Of a stretch of DNA of 64,000 nucleotides, positions 38,110-52,571 are shown piece after piece (the stretch's first letter is position 1; each line of letters begins with the position of its first letter). Where the stretch lies: NCBI RefSeq assembly GCF_000235745.1, contig NZ_AGSX01000019.1, forward strand, positions 1 to 64,000, read 5' to 3'. The notes under the pieces were generated by a model, which worked only from the letters and a program-made list of their open reading frames with translations, was not told where the DNA came from and made no database searches. This stretch comes from Stutzerimonas stutzeri SDM-LAC. Its GTDB lineage: Bacteria; Pseudomonadota; Gammaproteobacteria; Pseudomonadales; Pseudomonadaceae. The position numbers and the translations under genes are program-made.

Positions 38110-38655
38110 GCTTTGCTGTTAGTCATTCAAGTACATGTGCCTGACTGTGTGGCGAGCGCTGGATGCACTGCTGCAGCCCAACGGCTGCGAGCGGTGCGTC
38201 GGCGTAGTACTTAGTGCAAAGCCTAGGTGCATGCCGAGCATGCCGTCGGTAATTATCGGTACCTGCCGCCTTAGACTTGCACGAGCGCGCGCACGAAGCC
38301 CGTCTCGCTACAACTAGAGCTCTGAAGAGAGTGCGCGCCGAAACATGTCATTGCGCCTGCTATGCAGCTTTCGCACTAGCGCCACGTATCTATCGCGCCA
38401 AAGCCCAAGCGAAGTAACAGACCTCACGCAACCATAAACCCAGCAGGCCATGAGTGGCTCGGGTGGCTGGTGCTGATAAGCCTGCGCATAAACTTGCCCA
38501 AAGACCTGCAGTTGCTCCTTTGCGAATCTGAACTAGCGGTGTTTCAGGCCGCGGCTGCTGGCCACTGGCAGATATTGCAGAAGAAAGTGGGGGAGGTGTG
38601 TGCGGTGGTCGCGAGAGAGCTGTTCATGCGTTGATTGCACTTCATGCGCAAACAA
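38110..38655. other. Gene-free stretch between oprF and aceA; synteny joint
   Basis: About 545 bp without a credible gene. One frame on the plus strand stays open to TGA 38632-38634 without a start (text such as LPKDLQLLLCESELAVFQA), which may be a decayed gene end, but I recognise no family. I recall that oprF and aceA are far apart in PAO1. Confidence 0.5.
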
Positions 38656-38683
38656 AAAAGCTGCCCTTTCGGGGCAGCTTTTA
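38656..38683. terminator. Terminator of aceA (minus strand), works both ways
   Basis: AAAAAGCTGCCC/GGGCAGCTTTT stem with a 5-nt loop; on the minus strand the T-run follows the stem. Confidence 0.88.
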
Positions 38684-38744
38684 TGCAGATGCCTGGCATC
38701 TGTCACACCACTGGCACAGGCGATGCCTGCGCCAGATCCAGCTC

Positions 38745-40340
38745 TTAGTGGAACTGGTTCATGGTGTTGTCTTTACCGCTCGCCTTCAGAGCCGCTTCGC
38801 CAGCGAAGTACTCTTTATGGTTGTCGCCGATGTCGGAGCCAGCCATGTTCTGGTGCTTGACGCAGGCGATGCCCTGACGCAGCTCTTCACGCTGCACGCC
38901 TTTGACGTAGGCCAGCATGCCCTGATCTGCGAAGTACCCTTTGGCCAGGTTGTCGGTGGACAGCGCAGCAGTGTGATAGGTCGGCAGAGTGATCAGGTGG
39001 TGGAAGATGCCTGCGTGAGCGGAGCCGTCCTTCTGGAAGGTACGGATCTTCTCGTCGGCAACCTGGGCCAGTTCTGTTTCGTCGTACTCGACGCTCATCA
39101 GCTTGGCGCGGTCGTAGGCGGAAACGTCCTTGCCTTCGGCAACGAATGCGTCGAACACCTGCTGACGGAAGTTGAGGGTCCAGTTGAACGATGGGCTGTT
39201 GTTGTAGACCAGCTTGGCGTTCGGGATGACCTTGCGGATTTCGTCAACCATGGCAGCGATCTGGCCAACGTGCGGCTTCTCGGTTTCGATCCACAGCAGG
39301 TCGGCACCGTTCTGCAGCGAGGTGATGCAGTCCAGTACGCAGCGGGCTTCGCCAGTGCCCTTGCGGAACTGGAAGAGGTTGGATGGCAGGCGCTTGGGAC
39401 GCAGCAGCTTGCCTTCACGCTTGATCACGACGTCGCCGTTGCCCAGTTCGGCTTCGGTGATTTCTTCGCAATCCAAGAAGGAGTTGTACTGGTCGCCCAG
39501 GTCGCCTGGCTCTTTGGTCACGGCGATCTGCTTGGTCAGGCCGGCACCCAGGGAGTCGGTACGCGCAACGATCACGCCGTTGTCGATGCCCAGTTCCAGG
39601 AATGCGTAGCGGACGGCAGCGATCTTGGCGAGGAAGTCGGCGTGCGGAACGGTGACTTTACCGTCCTGGTGGCCACACTGCTTCTCGTCAGACACCTGGT
39701 TTTCGATTTGGATGCAGCAAGCGCCGGCTTCGATCATGCGCTTGGCCAGCAGGTAGGTGGCTTCCGGGTTACCGAAGCCCGCGTCGATATCGGCGATGAT
39801 CGGTACGATGTGGGTTTCGTAGTTGTCGATCTGGTTCTGGATCTCGGCAGCCTTGGCGGTGTCGCCGGCTTCGCGAGCGGCGTCCAGGCTGGTGAACAGC
39901 AGGTCCAGCTCGCGGCTGTCAGCCTGGCGCAGGAAGGTGTACAGCTCCTCGATCAGGTTGGAAACAGCAGTCTTCTCGTGCATCGACTGGTCCGGCAGCG
40001 GGCCGAACTCGGAGCGCAGAGCAGCAACCATCCAGCCGGACAGGTAGAGGTAGCGCTTGTTGGTGGTCTTCAGGTGCTTCTTGATGGAGATCAGCTTCTG
40101 CTGACCGATGAAGCCGTGCCAGCAACCCAGCGACTGGGTGTAAACGGACGTATCGGCGTCGTACTCGGCCATGTCCTTGCGCATGATGTCGGCGGTGTAC
40201 TGAGCGATTTCCAGACCGGTCTTGAAGCGGTTCTGAGCACGCATGCGAGCCACGGACTCAGGGTTGATAGCGCTCCAGCTGCTTCCAGCTACTTCTTTCA
40301 GAGCGGCAACGGCTTTGATGTCGTTTTGATAAGCGGACAT
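38745..40340 (-). CDS. aceA: Isocitrate lyase
   Basis: Glyoxylate-shunt enzyme splitting isocitrate into succinate and glyoxylate; needed on acetate and fatty acids. It has 531 residues, the long form found in Pseudomonas (E. coli AceA is 434). AAGGA lies 8 nt before ATG 40340; the frame continues about 69 codons upstream into the leader without coding features. Active-site loop EKQCGH with catalytic Cys; IIADIDAGFGN binds metal; IVARTDS. No aceK or malate synthase gene is adjacent. Transcription appears to start about 400 bp upstream (see 40754-40782). Confidence 0.97.
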   Translation of the reverse strand: MSAYQNDIKAVAALKEVAGSSWSAINPESVARMRAQNRFKTGLEIAQYTADIMRKDMAEYDADTSVYTQSLGCWHGFIGQQKLISIKKHLKTTNKRYLYLSGWMVAALRSEFGPLPDQSMHEKTAVSNLIEELYTFLRQADSRELDLLFTSLDAAREAGDTAKAAEIQNQIDNYETHIVPIIADIDAGFGNPEATYLLAKRMIEAGACCIQIENQVSDEKQCGHQDGKVTVPHADFLAKIAAVRYAFLELGIDNGVIVARTDSLGAGLTKQIAVTKEPGDLGDQYNSFLDCEEITEAELGNGDVVIKREGKLLRPKRLPSNLFQFRKGTGEARCVLDCITSLQNGADLLWIETEKPHVGQIAAMVDEIRKVIPNAKLVYNNSPSFNWTLNFRQQVFDAFVAEGKDVSAYDRAKLMSVEYDETELAQVADEKIRTFQKDGSAHAGIFHHLITLPTYHTAALSTDNLAKGYFADQGMLAYVKGVQREELRQGIACVKHQNMAGSDIGDNHKEYFAGEAALKASGKDNTMNQFH

Positions 40341-40753
40341 GGTCAATCCTTCAAAGAAATTCGTGTTTGGTTGAGCACCGACTTTTCCCACTGAAACCTG
40401 CGTGTTTGCGCTGATGATGCGGATAGCACGCGGCAGAGCGTCGAAATATCGACCGAGACGAGGATTGAACCAAGGAGAGGAGGGTATGCAGTTACGACCG
40501 CAAGAGAACTTGGCTAGCTGTGGAATGATCGTGGCACTCCAACACACAGCGACCCGGGGCCGTTGGGTGGACCAGCAAACTGACGTCTCGAGCTGATGCG
40601 TTAATCGCTTCCCCGTCCCTCAGGACGACTCGTTCCAGTCGCAACCTCGTCAGTCCGCCTTGTGGGCAGTACAGTCACGGAACGCCTCTGCTGGTTGGCT
40701 GAGTGCGATCCGGAGGCCTCTGTTCAGAGCCTCTGGTTAGCGGGAGCGGGGCC

Positions 40754-40782
40754 ATAATGCGCCGGCAAAGTAGGTTCGTCAA
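40754..40782 (-). promoter_or_regulatory. Candidate sigma-70 promoter of aceA
   Basis: On the minus strand TTGACG (40777-40782), an exact 17-bp spacer, and CATTAT (40754-40759). The expected transcription start is near 40747. Confidence 0.55.
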
Positions 40783-40788
40783 ATGTTT

Positions 40789-40814
40789 TGTAGTGGATTT
40801 TTATAGGCACTACA
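40789..40814. promoter_or_regulatory. Candidate regulator dyad upstream of aceA promoter
   Basis: TGTAGTG (40789-40795) and CACTACA (40808-40814), a perfect 7-bp inverted repeat with a 12-nt AT-rich spacer, just upstream of the -35. The TGTAGT/ACTACA halves resemble, as I recall, the site of RccR, the RpiR-type regulator of aceA and pyruvate metabolism in P. fluorescens; the spacing here is wider. Confidence 0.45.
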
Positions 40815-40849
40815 TTTTTAACGGAACGTCGTTTGTCCGCTGAACCTTC

Positions 40850-41656
40850 TCAATTCAGCGTGTCTACTTTCAGTCGTAGAGAGAGGTCTTGGCGACCTTC
40901 CGTGGAGTATCTGCGCAGCATTCCGTTCTCGGTGGAGCTTGCGGATTCGTCGACACCGCCGAGCTCGATCCATTCGCCAAGTCGTCCGCTGACTCGCGTA
41001 TCGGTTTGCTGGATATTGATTGCACCTGGTTGGGATGCGCTCATGCGGTCGTTATGGCTGCTGATCGTAACCTGCACTCGATCGCCCTGGATGGTAGCGG
41101 TGGCATAGAAACCGCGCGTGACATCGCGATACTGAGTTTGTTGATAGAGCTGCCCGTAGCCGTCGCTCCCCATGGTGGTGATGGGGACGCTTTGGCCTAT
41201 CTGAATCAGCGCAGGATAGCCCTCGGTGGCCTGGACCTGTTGCACTCCGCCGCCTTGGCTATTGGTGCTGTGGCGAATGATCCGCACTTGATCTCGACTT
41301 CGATTCTCCCCCCGGCCGCTCTGGATCTCGACGTCGCCAATGCGCGTTCCACTGTCGATCCGATAGCCGCTTTCGCTGCCAGTGGCTGTGTTTTGCGTAT
41401 CGACACTAATCAGCAGTCTACGGGGTTCGGTATCAAGCTTGGACAGGACGTCTCGAAGCTCGCTGATCACGGCAGGCGGTGCGTTGACTATCAACTGGTT
41501 GCCGTACGCATTCACCTTGCCTTGATCAGCTACCACCGATTGGGCAATCGGTAGCACGTCTTCAGCCATTCGGAAATCCAGCGCGATCACCTCTGTCGCG
41601 GCGTGTAGCGTCGAGCTGACGATTAACAGGCAAGCAGCGAGCAGATGACGGCTCAT
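40850..41656 (-). CDS. Periplasmic protein with a secretin N-type short domain
   Basis: 268-residue exported protein. Signal peptide MSRHLLAACLLIVSSTLHAA. Residues about 21-75 (EVIALDFRMAEDVLPIAQSV then YGNQLIVNAPPAVISELRDVLSKLD) match the short N-domain of secretins (NolW-like). The rest is a beta-rich domain without the secretin pore. Function unknown; it is not part of a secretion gene cluster here. Its start overlaps the preceding gene's stop by 4 bp, making it the last gene of a four-gene operon. Confidence 0.78.
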   Translation of the reverse strand: MSRHLLAACLLIVSSTLHAATEVIALDFRMAEDVLPIAQSVVADQGKVNAYGNQLIVNAPPAVISELRDVLSKLDTEPRRLLISVDTQNTATGSESGYRIDSGTRIGDVEIQSGRGENRSRDQVRIIRHSTNSQGGGVQQVQATEGYPALIQIGQSVPITTMGSDGYGQLYQQTQYRDVTRGFYATATIQGDRVQVTISSHNDRMSASQPGAINIQQTDTRVSGRLGEWIELGGVDESASSTENGMLRRYSTEGRQDLSLRLKVDTLN

Positions 41657-42282
41657 AGCAAAAAGCTCCGCATATTGGGATCAAGAAGGCTACGGTCCCA
41701 GGCGACATCGAATAGCCGTTGTTGTTGGCGTGCGCGACCAGGGTCTCGGTACTGCGCATGGCCCGAGAACTGATCTGCGTTCGGGCGAATCACAATGCCG
41801 CACTCGTCGGCTATAAGGCATGCGGGTGGGTGTACTAGATAATCGGGATGAGCACTGCGAATATGGAAATTGCTGGTCAATCTGCGGCTTAGGGTAACCA
41901 GGCAGTGCCCTTCAGTGGCTGCGCGAGAAGTGTCGCTCACCAAGATACGCAGGTGGTTGCGTGGGTGAGCCCGCAAGAACTGCGAGCAGGCCGTTTGGAT
42001 GCTGCTGTGGTTGTATAGCCAGGGTTCCAGGTCCGGCGTATAGATACTCAGGCTGCGCCTGGCTTGCCGGATCAGTGAAAGCGCATGCTCACGAGCTTCG
42101 TCCATGCCATTGAAAGGCTGAGCGGTAGTGGTCACACCTAGCGTAAACGGTGCTGCGCTCCATTCTTGAGGCTGGACAGGCCTTGCAGCTGGGTTATCAA
42201 TCTGGAAACGACCCGGTGACAGGAACTCGATCATCGGCGAGACGTCTTCGCTGACAGAGTGATCCGGGTCGTCATGTGCCAT
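41653..42282 (-). CDS. Conserved protein of unknown function (DUF7931/PLD-like fold suspected)
   Basis: 209-residue cytoplasmic protein (no signal or TM) from ATG 42282, 4 bp after the GNAT stop. Segments such as AREHALSLIRQARRSLSIYTPDLEPWLYN followed by FLRAHPRNHLRILVSDTSRA resemble the layout of phospholipase D-like folds, but no HKD catalytic motif is visible, so it is likely non-catalytic. I link it to DUF7931 from memory only. It is translationally coupled to the next gene. Confidence 0.7.
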   Translation of the reverse strand: MAHDDPDHSVSEDVSPMIEFLSPGRFQIDNPAARPVQPQEWSAAPFTLGVTTTAQPFNGMDEAREHALSLIRQARRSLSIYTPDLEPWLYNHSSIQTACSQFLRAHPRNHLRILVSDTSRAATEGHCLVTLSRRLTSNFHIRSAHPDYLVHPPACLIADECGIVIRPNADQFSGHAQYRDPGRARQQQRLFDVAWDRSLLDPNMRSFLL

Positions 42283-42286
42283 ATGG

Positions 42287-42712
42287 CTAGTGGCTCTTGC
42301 GTAGCATATCGACGTGGGGAAGGCCGGCTTCGAGGAACTCCTCACTGACTACTTCGAAGCCAAGACGCTCATAAAATGATGTGGCATGCACCTGAGCGGT
42401 GAGTCGCTGTTCATTGAGACCGCGCCGCTCAGCCTCGTCAATGGCCGCTTTCATCAGTGCGCCGCCGACATTCATCCCGCGCCAGTCGCGCAATACCGAA
42501 ACGCGGCCAATGTGCCCGTCGTTAAGCAGTCGCGCGGTGCCGATCGGGTAGCCACTTTCCAGGGCGAGAAAATGCACGGCCTCGGTATCATCCGAGTCCC
42601 ATTCCAACTCCGGCGGCACCGATTGTTCAGCGATGAACACGGTCTCCCGAATTCGGCGTAGCTCGGCGTTATCCTGCTGCCAGTCGGCGATGCGAACTTC
42701 TATGTTACTCAT
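42287..42712 (-). CDS. GNAT-family N-acetyltransferase
   Basis: 141-residue acetyltransferase from ATG 42712 (MSNIEVRIADW); the upstream open part lies inside the roxA frame region. Motif A is recognisable as IGRVSVLRDWRGMNVGGALM, and the C-terminal FYERLGFEVVSEEFLEAGLPH is typical of the ElaA/YjcF-like group. Substrate unknown. It overlaps the roxA stop by 8 bp, so co-translation with the ribosomal oxygenase is likely. Confidence 0.85.
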   Translation of the reverse strand: MSNIEVRIADWQQDNAELRRIRETVFIAEQSVPPELEWDSDDTEAVHFLALESGYPIGTARLLNDGHIGRVSVLRDWRGMNVGGALMKAAIDEAERRGLNEQRLTAQVHATSFYERLGFEVVSEEFLEAGLPHVDMLRKSH

Positions 42713-43871
42713 CAGCAAACTCCAGACTTCCCTGTTTGACCAATTGCAGAACGAGATTACGCCCATCCTCATCGCCCAGCCAGCCAGCAAGGTTTTCTGC
42801 ATGGAGGGCGTCGGCAGAGCAGATCAATTTCAACAGTTCTTTCAGATGCGCTGGAAGCAGTCGGCTCTGGCCACTGGCAAATAGCAACAGGCCGATGTCC
42901 ACTTCGCTCCAGGCCATGCGCGCGCTTAGGTTCCGTACAAGTATTGCGCCATCCTCCAACGCCGCCAGCATGGCCTTCTCGTCGATCTCTGGACCCTGCA
43001 CTCGCTCCGGATAGCGCGGCTCGGTCATGAATTGTCCAAACCAGGTGAGCAACAGGCGCTCGTCGCCCATATGCTCGGCGAGCATCGCCCGCAGGCGATC
43101 TAGCGCATCGCTTTGAATCTGGTGTGGGTCATCGATCGGCAGCAGATCCGCGTCGCTGTAACGCTCTTCATCAGGCAAAAATTGCGCGAGGAAGTCGGTA
43201 AAGTGGGTTAGGACCTCTGCTGCGCTGGGTGCCCTGAAGCCCAGCGAGTAGGTCATGCAGGCGTCTTCGGCGGTGCCGAAATGAGCAAGTCTCGGCGGCA
43301 GATAGAGCATGTCGCCTGGCTCAAGTACCCATTCGTCAGTGCCCTGAAAGTCCGCAAGTATGCGCAGATCAGCATGCGTGAGCATTGCGCTCTCGCTGTC
43401 GCACATCTGTCCTACGCGCCAGCGTCGCTGCCCATGTGCCTGCAACAGGAAAACGTCGTAATTATCGAAATGCGGGCCCACTCCGCCGCCCGGCGCCGCG
43501 AAGCTGACCATGATGTCGTCAATTCGCCAGTTCGGCAAAAAACGGAAGTGCTCGATTAGCTCGGCGACTTCCGGCACCAGTTGATCGACCGCCTGTACGA
43601 GCAGCGTCCAGTCTCGTTCTGGCAGGCTTTGATAGGTGTCTTCACTGAACGGACCACGGCGCAGCTCCCAAGGTATGTCGCCATGCTCGATGACCAGGCG
43701 CGACTCGACTTCTTCTTCCAGTGATAAGCCGGCCAATTCATCTGGGGAAACCGGGCTTTCGAACCCGGGAATGGCCTGGCGGACCAGTAGAGGTTTTTTC
43801 TGCCAGTAGTCACGAAGAAATTCGCGCGCGCTGATCCCGCCGAGGATTTGTAAAGGAGTGTCGGAAGTCAT
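42705..43871 (-). CDS. roxA: Ribosomal oxygenase RoxA (uL16 arginine hydroxylase)
   Basis: 2-oxoglutarate/Fe(II)-dependent JmjC-cupin oxygenase that hydroxylates an arginine of ribosomal protein L16 in E. coli (YcfD). It has 388 residues from ATG 43871. Iron ligands: His134 and Asp136 (GPHFDNYDV) with distal His197 (LPPRLAHFG). N-terminal block FLRDYWQKKPLLVRQA is shared with YcfD. The C-terminal winged-helix part fits the family. It heads the four-gene operon that runs towards aceA. Confidence 0.9.
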   Translation of the reverse strand: MTSDTPLQILGGISAREFLRDYWQKKPLLVRQAIPGFESPVSPDELAGLSLEEEVESRLVIEHGDIPWELRRGPFSEDTYQSLPERDWTLLVQAVDQLVPEVAELIEHFRFLPNWRIDDIMVSFAAPGGGVGPHFDNYDVFLLQAHGQRRWRVGQMCDSESAMLTHADLRILADFQGTDEWVLEPGDMLYLPPRLAHFGTAEDACMTYSLGFRAPSAAEVLTHFTDFLAQFLPDEERYSDADLLPIDDPHQIQSDALDRLRAMLAEHMGDERLLLTWFGQFMTEPRYPERVQGPEIDEKAMLAALEDGAILVRNLSARMAWSEVDIGLLLFASGQSRLLPAHLKELLKLICSADALHAENLAGWLGDEDGRNLVLQLVKQGSLEFADE

Positions 43872-43901
43872 GCCAGATACCTTGCTCTGTTCAAGAGCTG
43901 A

Positions 43902-43930
43902 AATAAAAACGCCCGGCACAGCCGGGCGTG
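43902..43930 (-). terminator. Terminator of purB
   Basis: ACGCCCGGC/GCCGGGCGT stem with a 3-nt loop followed on the minus strand by TTTTATTT. Confidence 0.88.
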
Positions 43931-43946
43931 CAAATAATGGGTTCGC

Positions 43947-47185
<3,239 letters not shown>

Positions 47186-47247
47186 TCAGGGTTAACTGCA
47201 AAGCGTGCAATTCTAACAGGCCGGCCAAGCAAGCGGTTAGAGGTCGA

Positions 47248-47688
47248 TCAGTCGCGTATGACAGCGAGATCATGGATCGGGCCGGCCAGGTAGTCATCAA
47301 CGCAGCGCAGAATCAGCTCGCTGCGCCAACGTTCCGGTTGATTGGCGAGTTCGGCTCGAGTCATCCAGAGGGCGGCGACAATGCCACTATCGAGCTCGCG
47401 GTGTGACTCATGGCGAACCGGTGAGGCCGCGAAGCAGACGCGCTGGTAGGTCACGCCATTACTCGGTGCAGTGTATAGATAGACACCTACCACGCCTTGG
47501 AGCGCAACCTCCCAGCCGGTTTCCTCAAGGGTTTCGCGTACCGCCGCTTGGCGCAATGTTTCGTCGGGTTCAAGGTGTCCGGCCGGTTGATTGAGTACCA
47601 ATCGACCGCCTTTGGATTCTTCGACCATCAGGAAGCGGCCATCGGTTTCGACAATCGTCGCCACCGTGATGTGTGGATGCCAGGTCAT
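47248..47688 (-). CDS. Nudix hydrolase (NudJ-like phosphatase)
   Basis: 146-residue Nudix enzyme acting on nucleotide or thiamine (HMP) diphosphates in E. coli NudJ. Nudix box from Gly37 (GHLEPDETLRQAAVRETLEE then TGWEV). Start MTWHPHITVATIV at 47688. Like NudJ/YmfB it lies directly upstream of mnmA (68 bp). The exact substrate is inferred only from this synteny. Confidence 0.9.
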   Translation of the reverse strand: MTWHPHITVATIVETDGRFLMVEESKGGRLVLNQPAGHLEPDETLRQAAVRETLEETGWEVALQGVVGVYLYTAPSNGVTYQRVCFAASPVRHESHRELDSGIVAALWMTRAELANQPERWRSELILRCVDDYLAGPIHDLAVIRD

Positions 47689-47745
47689 GTTTAACCTCGG
47701 GTTAGTTTGGATGCGAAGAGGGCGCGTTTACATGCGCTGTAAAAA

Positions 47746-47772
47746 AGAAACCCCGGCGTAGCGCCGGGGTTC
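47746..47772 (-). terminator. Terminator downstream of idh
   Basis: AACCCCGGCG/CGCCGGGGTT stem with a 3-nt loop; on the minus strand followed by TCTTTTTT. Confidence 0.85.
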
Positions 47773-47801
47773 ACTTTATTCGCCAGTACCGCCAGCTCCG
47801 A

Positions 47802-50027
<2,226 letters not shown>

Positions 50028-50394
50028 TTAGAGTTAACTCTCTCTTGCTGAGCGTGCACAGAATCTCGAAGTGCGCAGGTAGGCGCCCTGGCTGCGTTAG
50101 CCGTGCCAGTCTCGAGGTTCGCCGCGATGATGTTTGATGCAGCACCACTGGAGTGTTGAGTGTTTGATCCGACTGGCTGCGGTTGGCAGTCTGGCGGTGC
50201 AGAGGCAGTGATCTCGTCGGAGATCGGTTGCCCCTCATGACTCGTTAGTCACCTAAGCAGTATATCACCGCCGCCCGTTGTCAAAGAATGCCCCGACCAT
50301 ACGACGAACGAACATATGGTTTAGGCCGATTCAACTGGGTTACTCTTCGAAGATGACCACTGTTTAATGTTTAACCACAAAAACGGAGTCCAGC
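50028..50394. other. Divergent promoter region of idh and icd
   Basis: 367 bp with no gene. On the minus strand an extended -10 (TG-A-TATACT) with an upstream TTGACA suggests the idh promoter (50259-50284) and a leader of about 225 nt. The icd promoter is not evident. Confidence 0.5.
50259..50284 (-). promoter_or_regulatory. Candidate promoter of idh
   Basis: TTGACA (50279-50284) and TATACT (50259-50264) on the minus strand, preceded by TG at the extended -10 position. The spacer is only 14 bp, so the extended -10 would be the main element. Confidence 0.35.
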
Positions 50395-51651
<1,257 letters not shown>

Positions 51652-51668
51652 GCGTGCGAGAGCGACAC

Positions 51669-51697
51669 AAAAAGGCCGATCGATGATCGGCCTTTTT
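51669..51697. terminator. Bidirectional terminator of icd and cspD
   Basis: AAAAAGGCCGATC/GATCGGCCTTTTT stem, 3-nt loop, with A- and T-runs. Confidence 0.9.
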
Positions 51698-51708
51698 GTT
51701 GCCTGGCA

Positions 51709-51966
51709 TCAGGCGTCTACGGTCGAGCCCTGTGAGACAGGTGCAACCGCCTCGGCAGTGGTTTGCAGCGACCGAATATTGGTTGCGTGTAGGCCCTTTG
51801 GACCTTGCAGTATGTCGAACATGACCGCTTGCCCAGCTTTCAGAGTTCTGTACCCTTCCATTTGAATGGCCGAGTAATGGGCGAACAGGTCCTCATCGCC
51901 GCCGTCTGCTACGATGAATCCGTAGCCTTTAGCGTTGTTGAACCACTTGACCTTACCGCTTAGCAT
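51709..51966 (-). CDS. cspD: Cold-shock domain protein CspD
   Basis: Single-stranded nucleic-acid binding protein that inhibits replication in stationary phase in E. coli. It has 85 residues from ATG 51966, GAGGG 9 nt upstream. RNP1 KGYGFI and RNP2 as DLFAHYS (the usual DVFVH is changed, typical of CspD). A C-terminal extension beyond residue 67 separates it from CspA. It is divergent from clpS-clpA, as in E. coli, where it is degraded by Lon. Confidence 0.93.
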   Translation of the reverse strand: MLSGKVKWFNNAKGYGFIVADGGDEDLFAHYSAIQMEGYRTLKAGQAVMFDILQGPKGLHATNIRSLQTTAEAVAPVSQGSTVDA

Positions 51967-52179
51967 GCTGTTTTCCCTCTGCAAAGGAGTCCATCACTGG
52001 AGTAACATCCATTTCATTCCGCGCTGATGCAGCACATGGCCCACATGCGCAGCCCGTTGCCGTTGTGGCACATACTGTTTGTATCATCGTTTTGCCGATA
52101 GTCAAGGCGACTCGTCAGGTGGCTGTGAAGCCTTTCCACTTACCCGGCCTCGGCGCCCCGATCTAGAACTGTTATAGGC

Positions 52180-52542
52180 ATGCGTGCATTTCCAGAGATT
52201 CGACTAACATTCAATCAAGATCGTCCGAATCCATCGGATGATGACTCCTCCGGCCTGGCAGTCGAAGAAGCCAAGCCGCAACTGAAGGCACCACCGATGT
52301 TTAAAGTTGTCATGTTTAATGACGACTACACGCCGATGGATTTCGTCGTGGAGGTGCTCGAAGGAATTTTCAATCACAATCGGGAGCTGGCCACCAAGAT
52401 CATGCTGGCGGTTCATACCGAAGGGCGGGCCGTTTGTGGCGTCTACACGCGCGACGTTGCTGAAACCAAAGCAATGCAGGTCAATCAATATGCAAGGGAA
52501 TGCCAGCATCCGTTGCTTTGTGAGATCGAGAAGGACGGTTAA
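52180..52542 (+). CDS. clpS: ClpS adaptor, N-recognin of ClpAP
   Basis: Delivers proteins with N-degron residues (Leu, Phe, Tyr, Trp) to ClpAP and blocks other substrates. It has 120 residues: a flexible N-terminal tail (1 to about 38), then the core [23 protein letters not shown] with the NDD-YTPM-F substrate pocket and a His in [12 protein letters not shown]. It starts immediately upstream of clpA (29 bp). Confidence 0.96.
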   Translation: MRAFPEIRLTFNQDRPNPSDDDSSGLAVEEAKPQLKAPPMFKVVMFNDDYTPMDFVVEVLEGIFNHNRELATKIMLAVHTEGRAVCGVYTRDVAETKAMQVNQYARECQHPLLCEIEKDG

Positions 52543-52571
52543 ACCCGACTGCTGGGTAAGAGGTGAAAGCT

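Larger units (their letters stand above)
40341..40849 (-). other. Long leader and promoter region of aceA
   Basis: 509 bp without a gene. The half next to aceA would be the 5' leader (about 400 nt) if the promoter at 40754-40782 is used. A hairpin lies near the leader start (CTCTG/CAGAG extended, around 40711-40736). The upstream end holds the promoter and a dyad. No riboswitch class is recognised. Confidence 0.5.

Noticed and set aside
38598-40394. Open frame of 598 codons on the plus strand across aceA
   Set aside because: It is antisense to aceA, which has full-length, motif-level identity with isocitrate lyase; the long frame comes from GC-rich codon bias.
40341-40547. N-terminal extension of isocitrate lyase (open frame to 40547)
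   Set aside because: AceA from 40340 has the normal 531-residue length and a ribosome site; the extension has no homology-like features.
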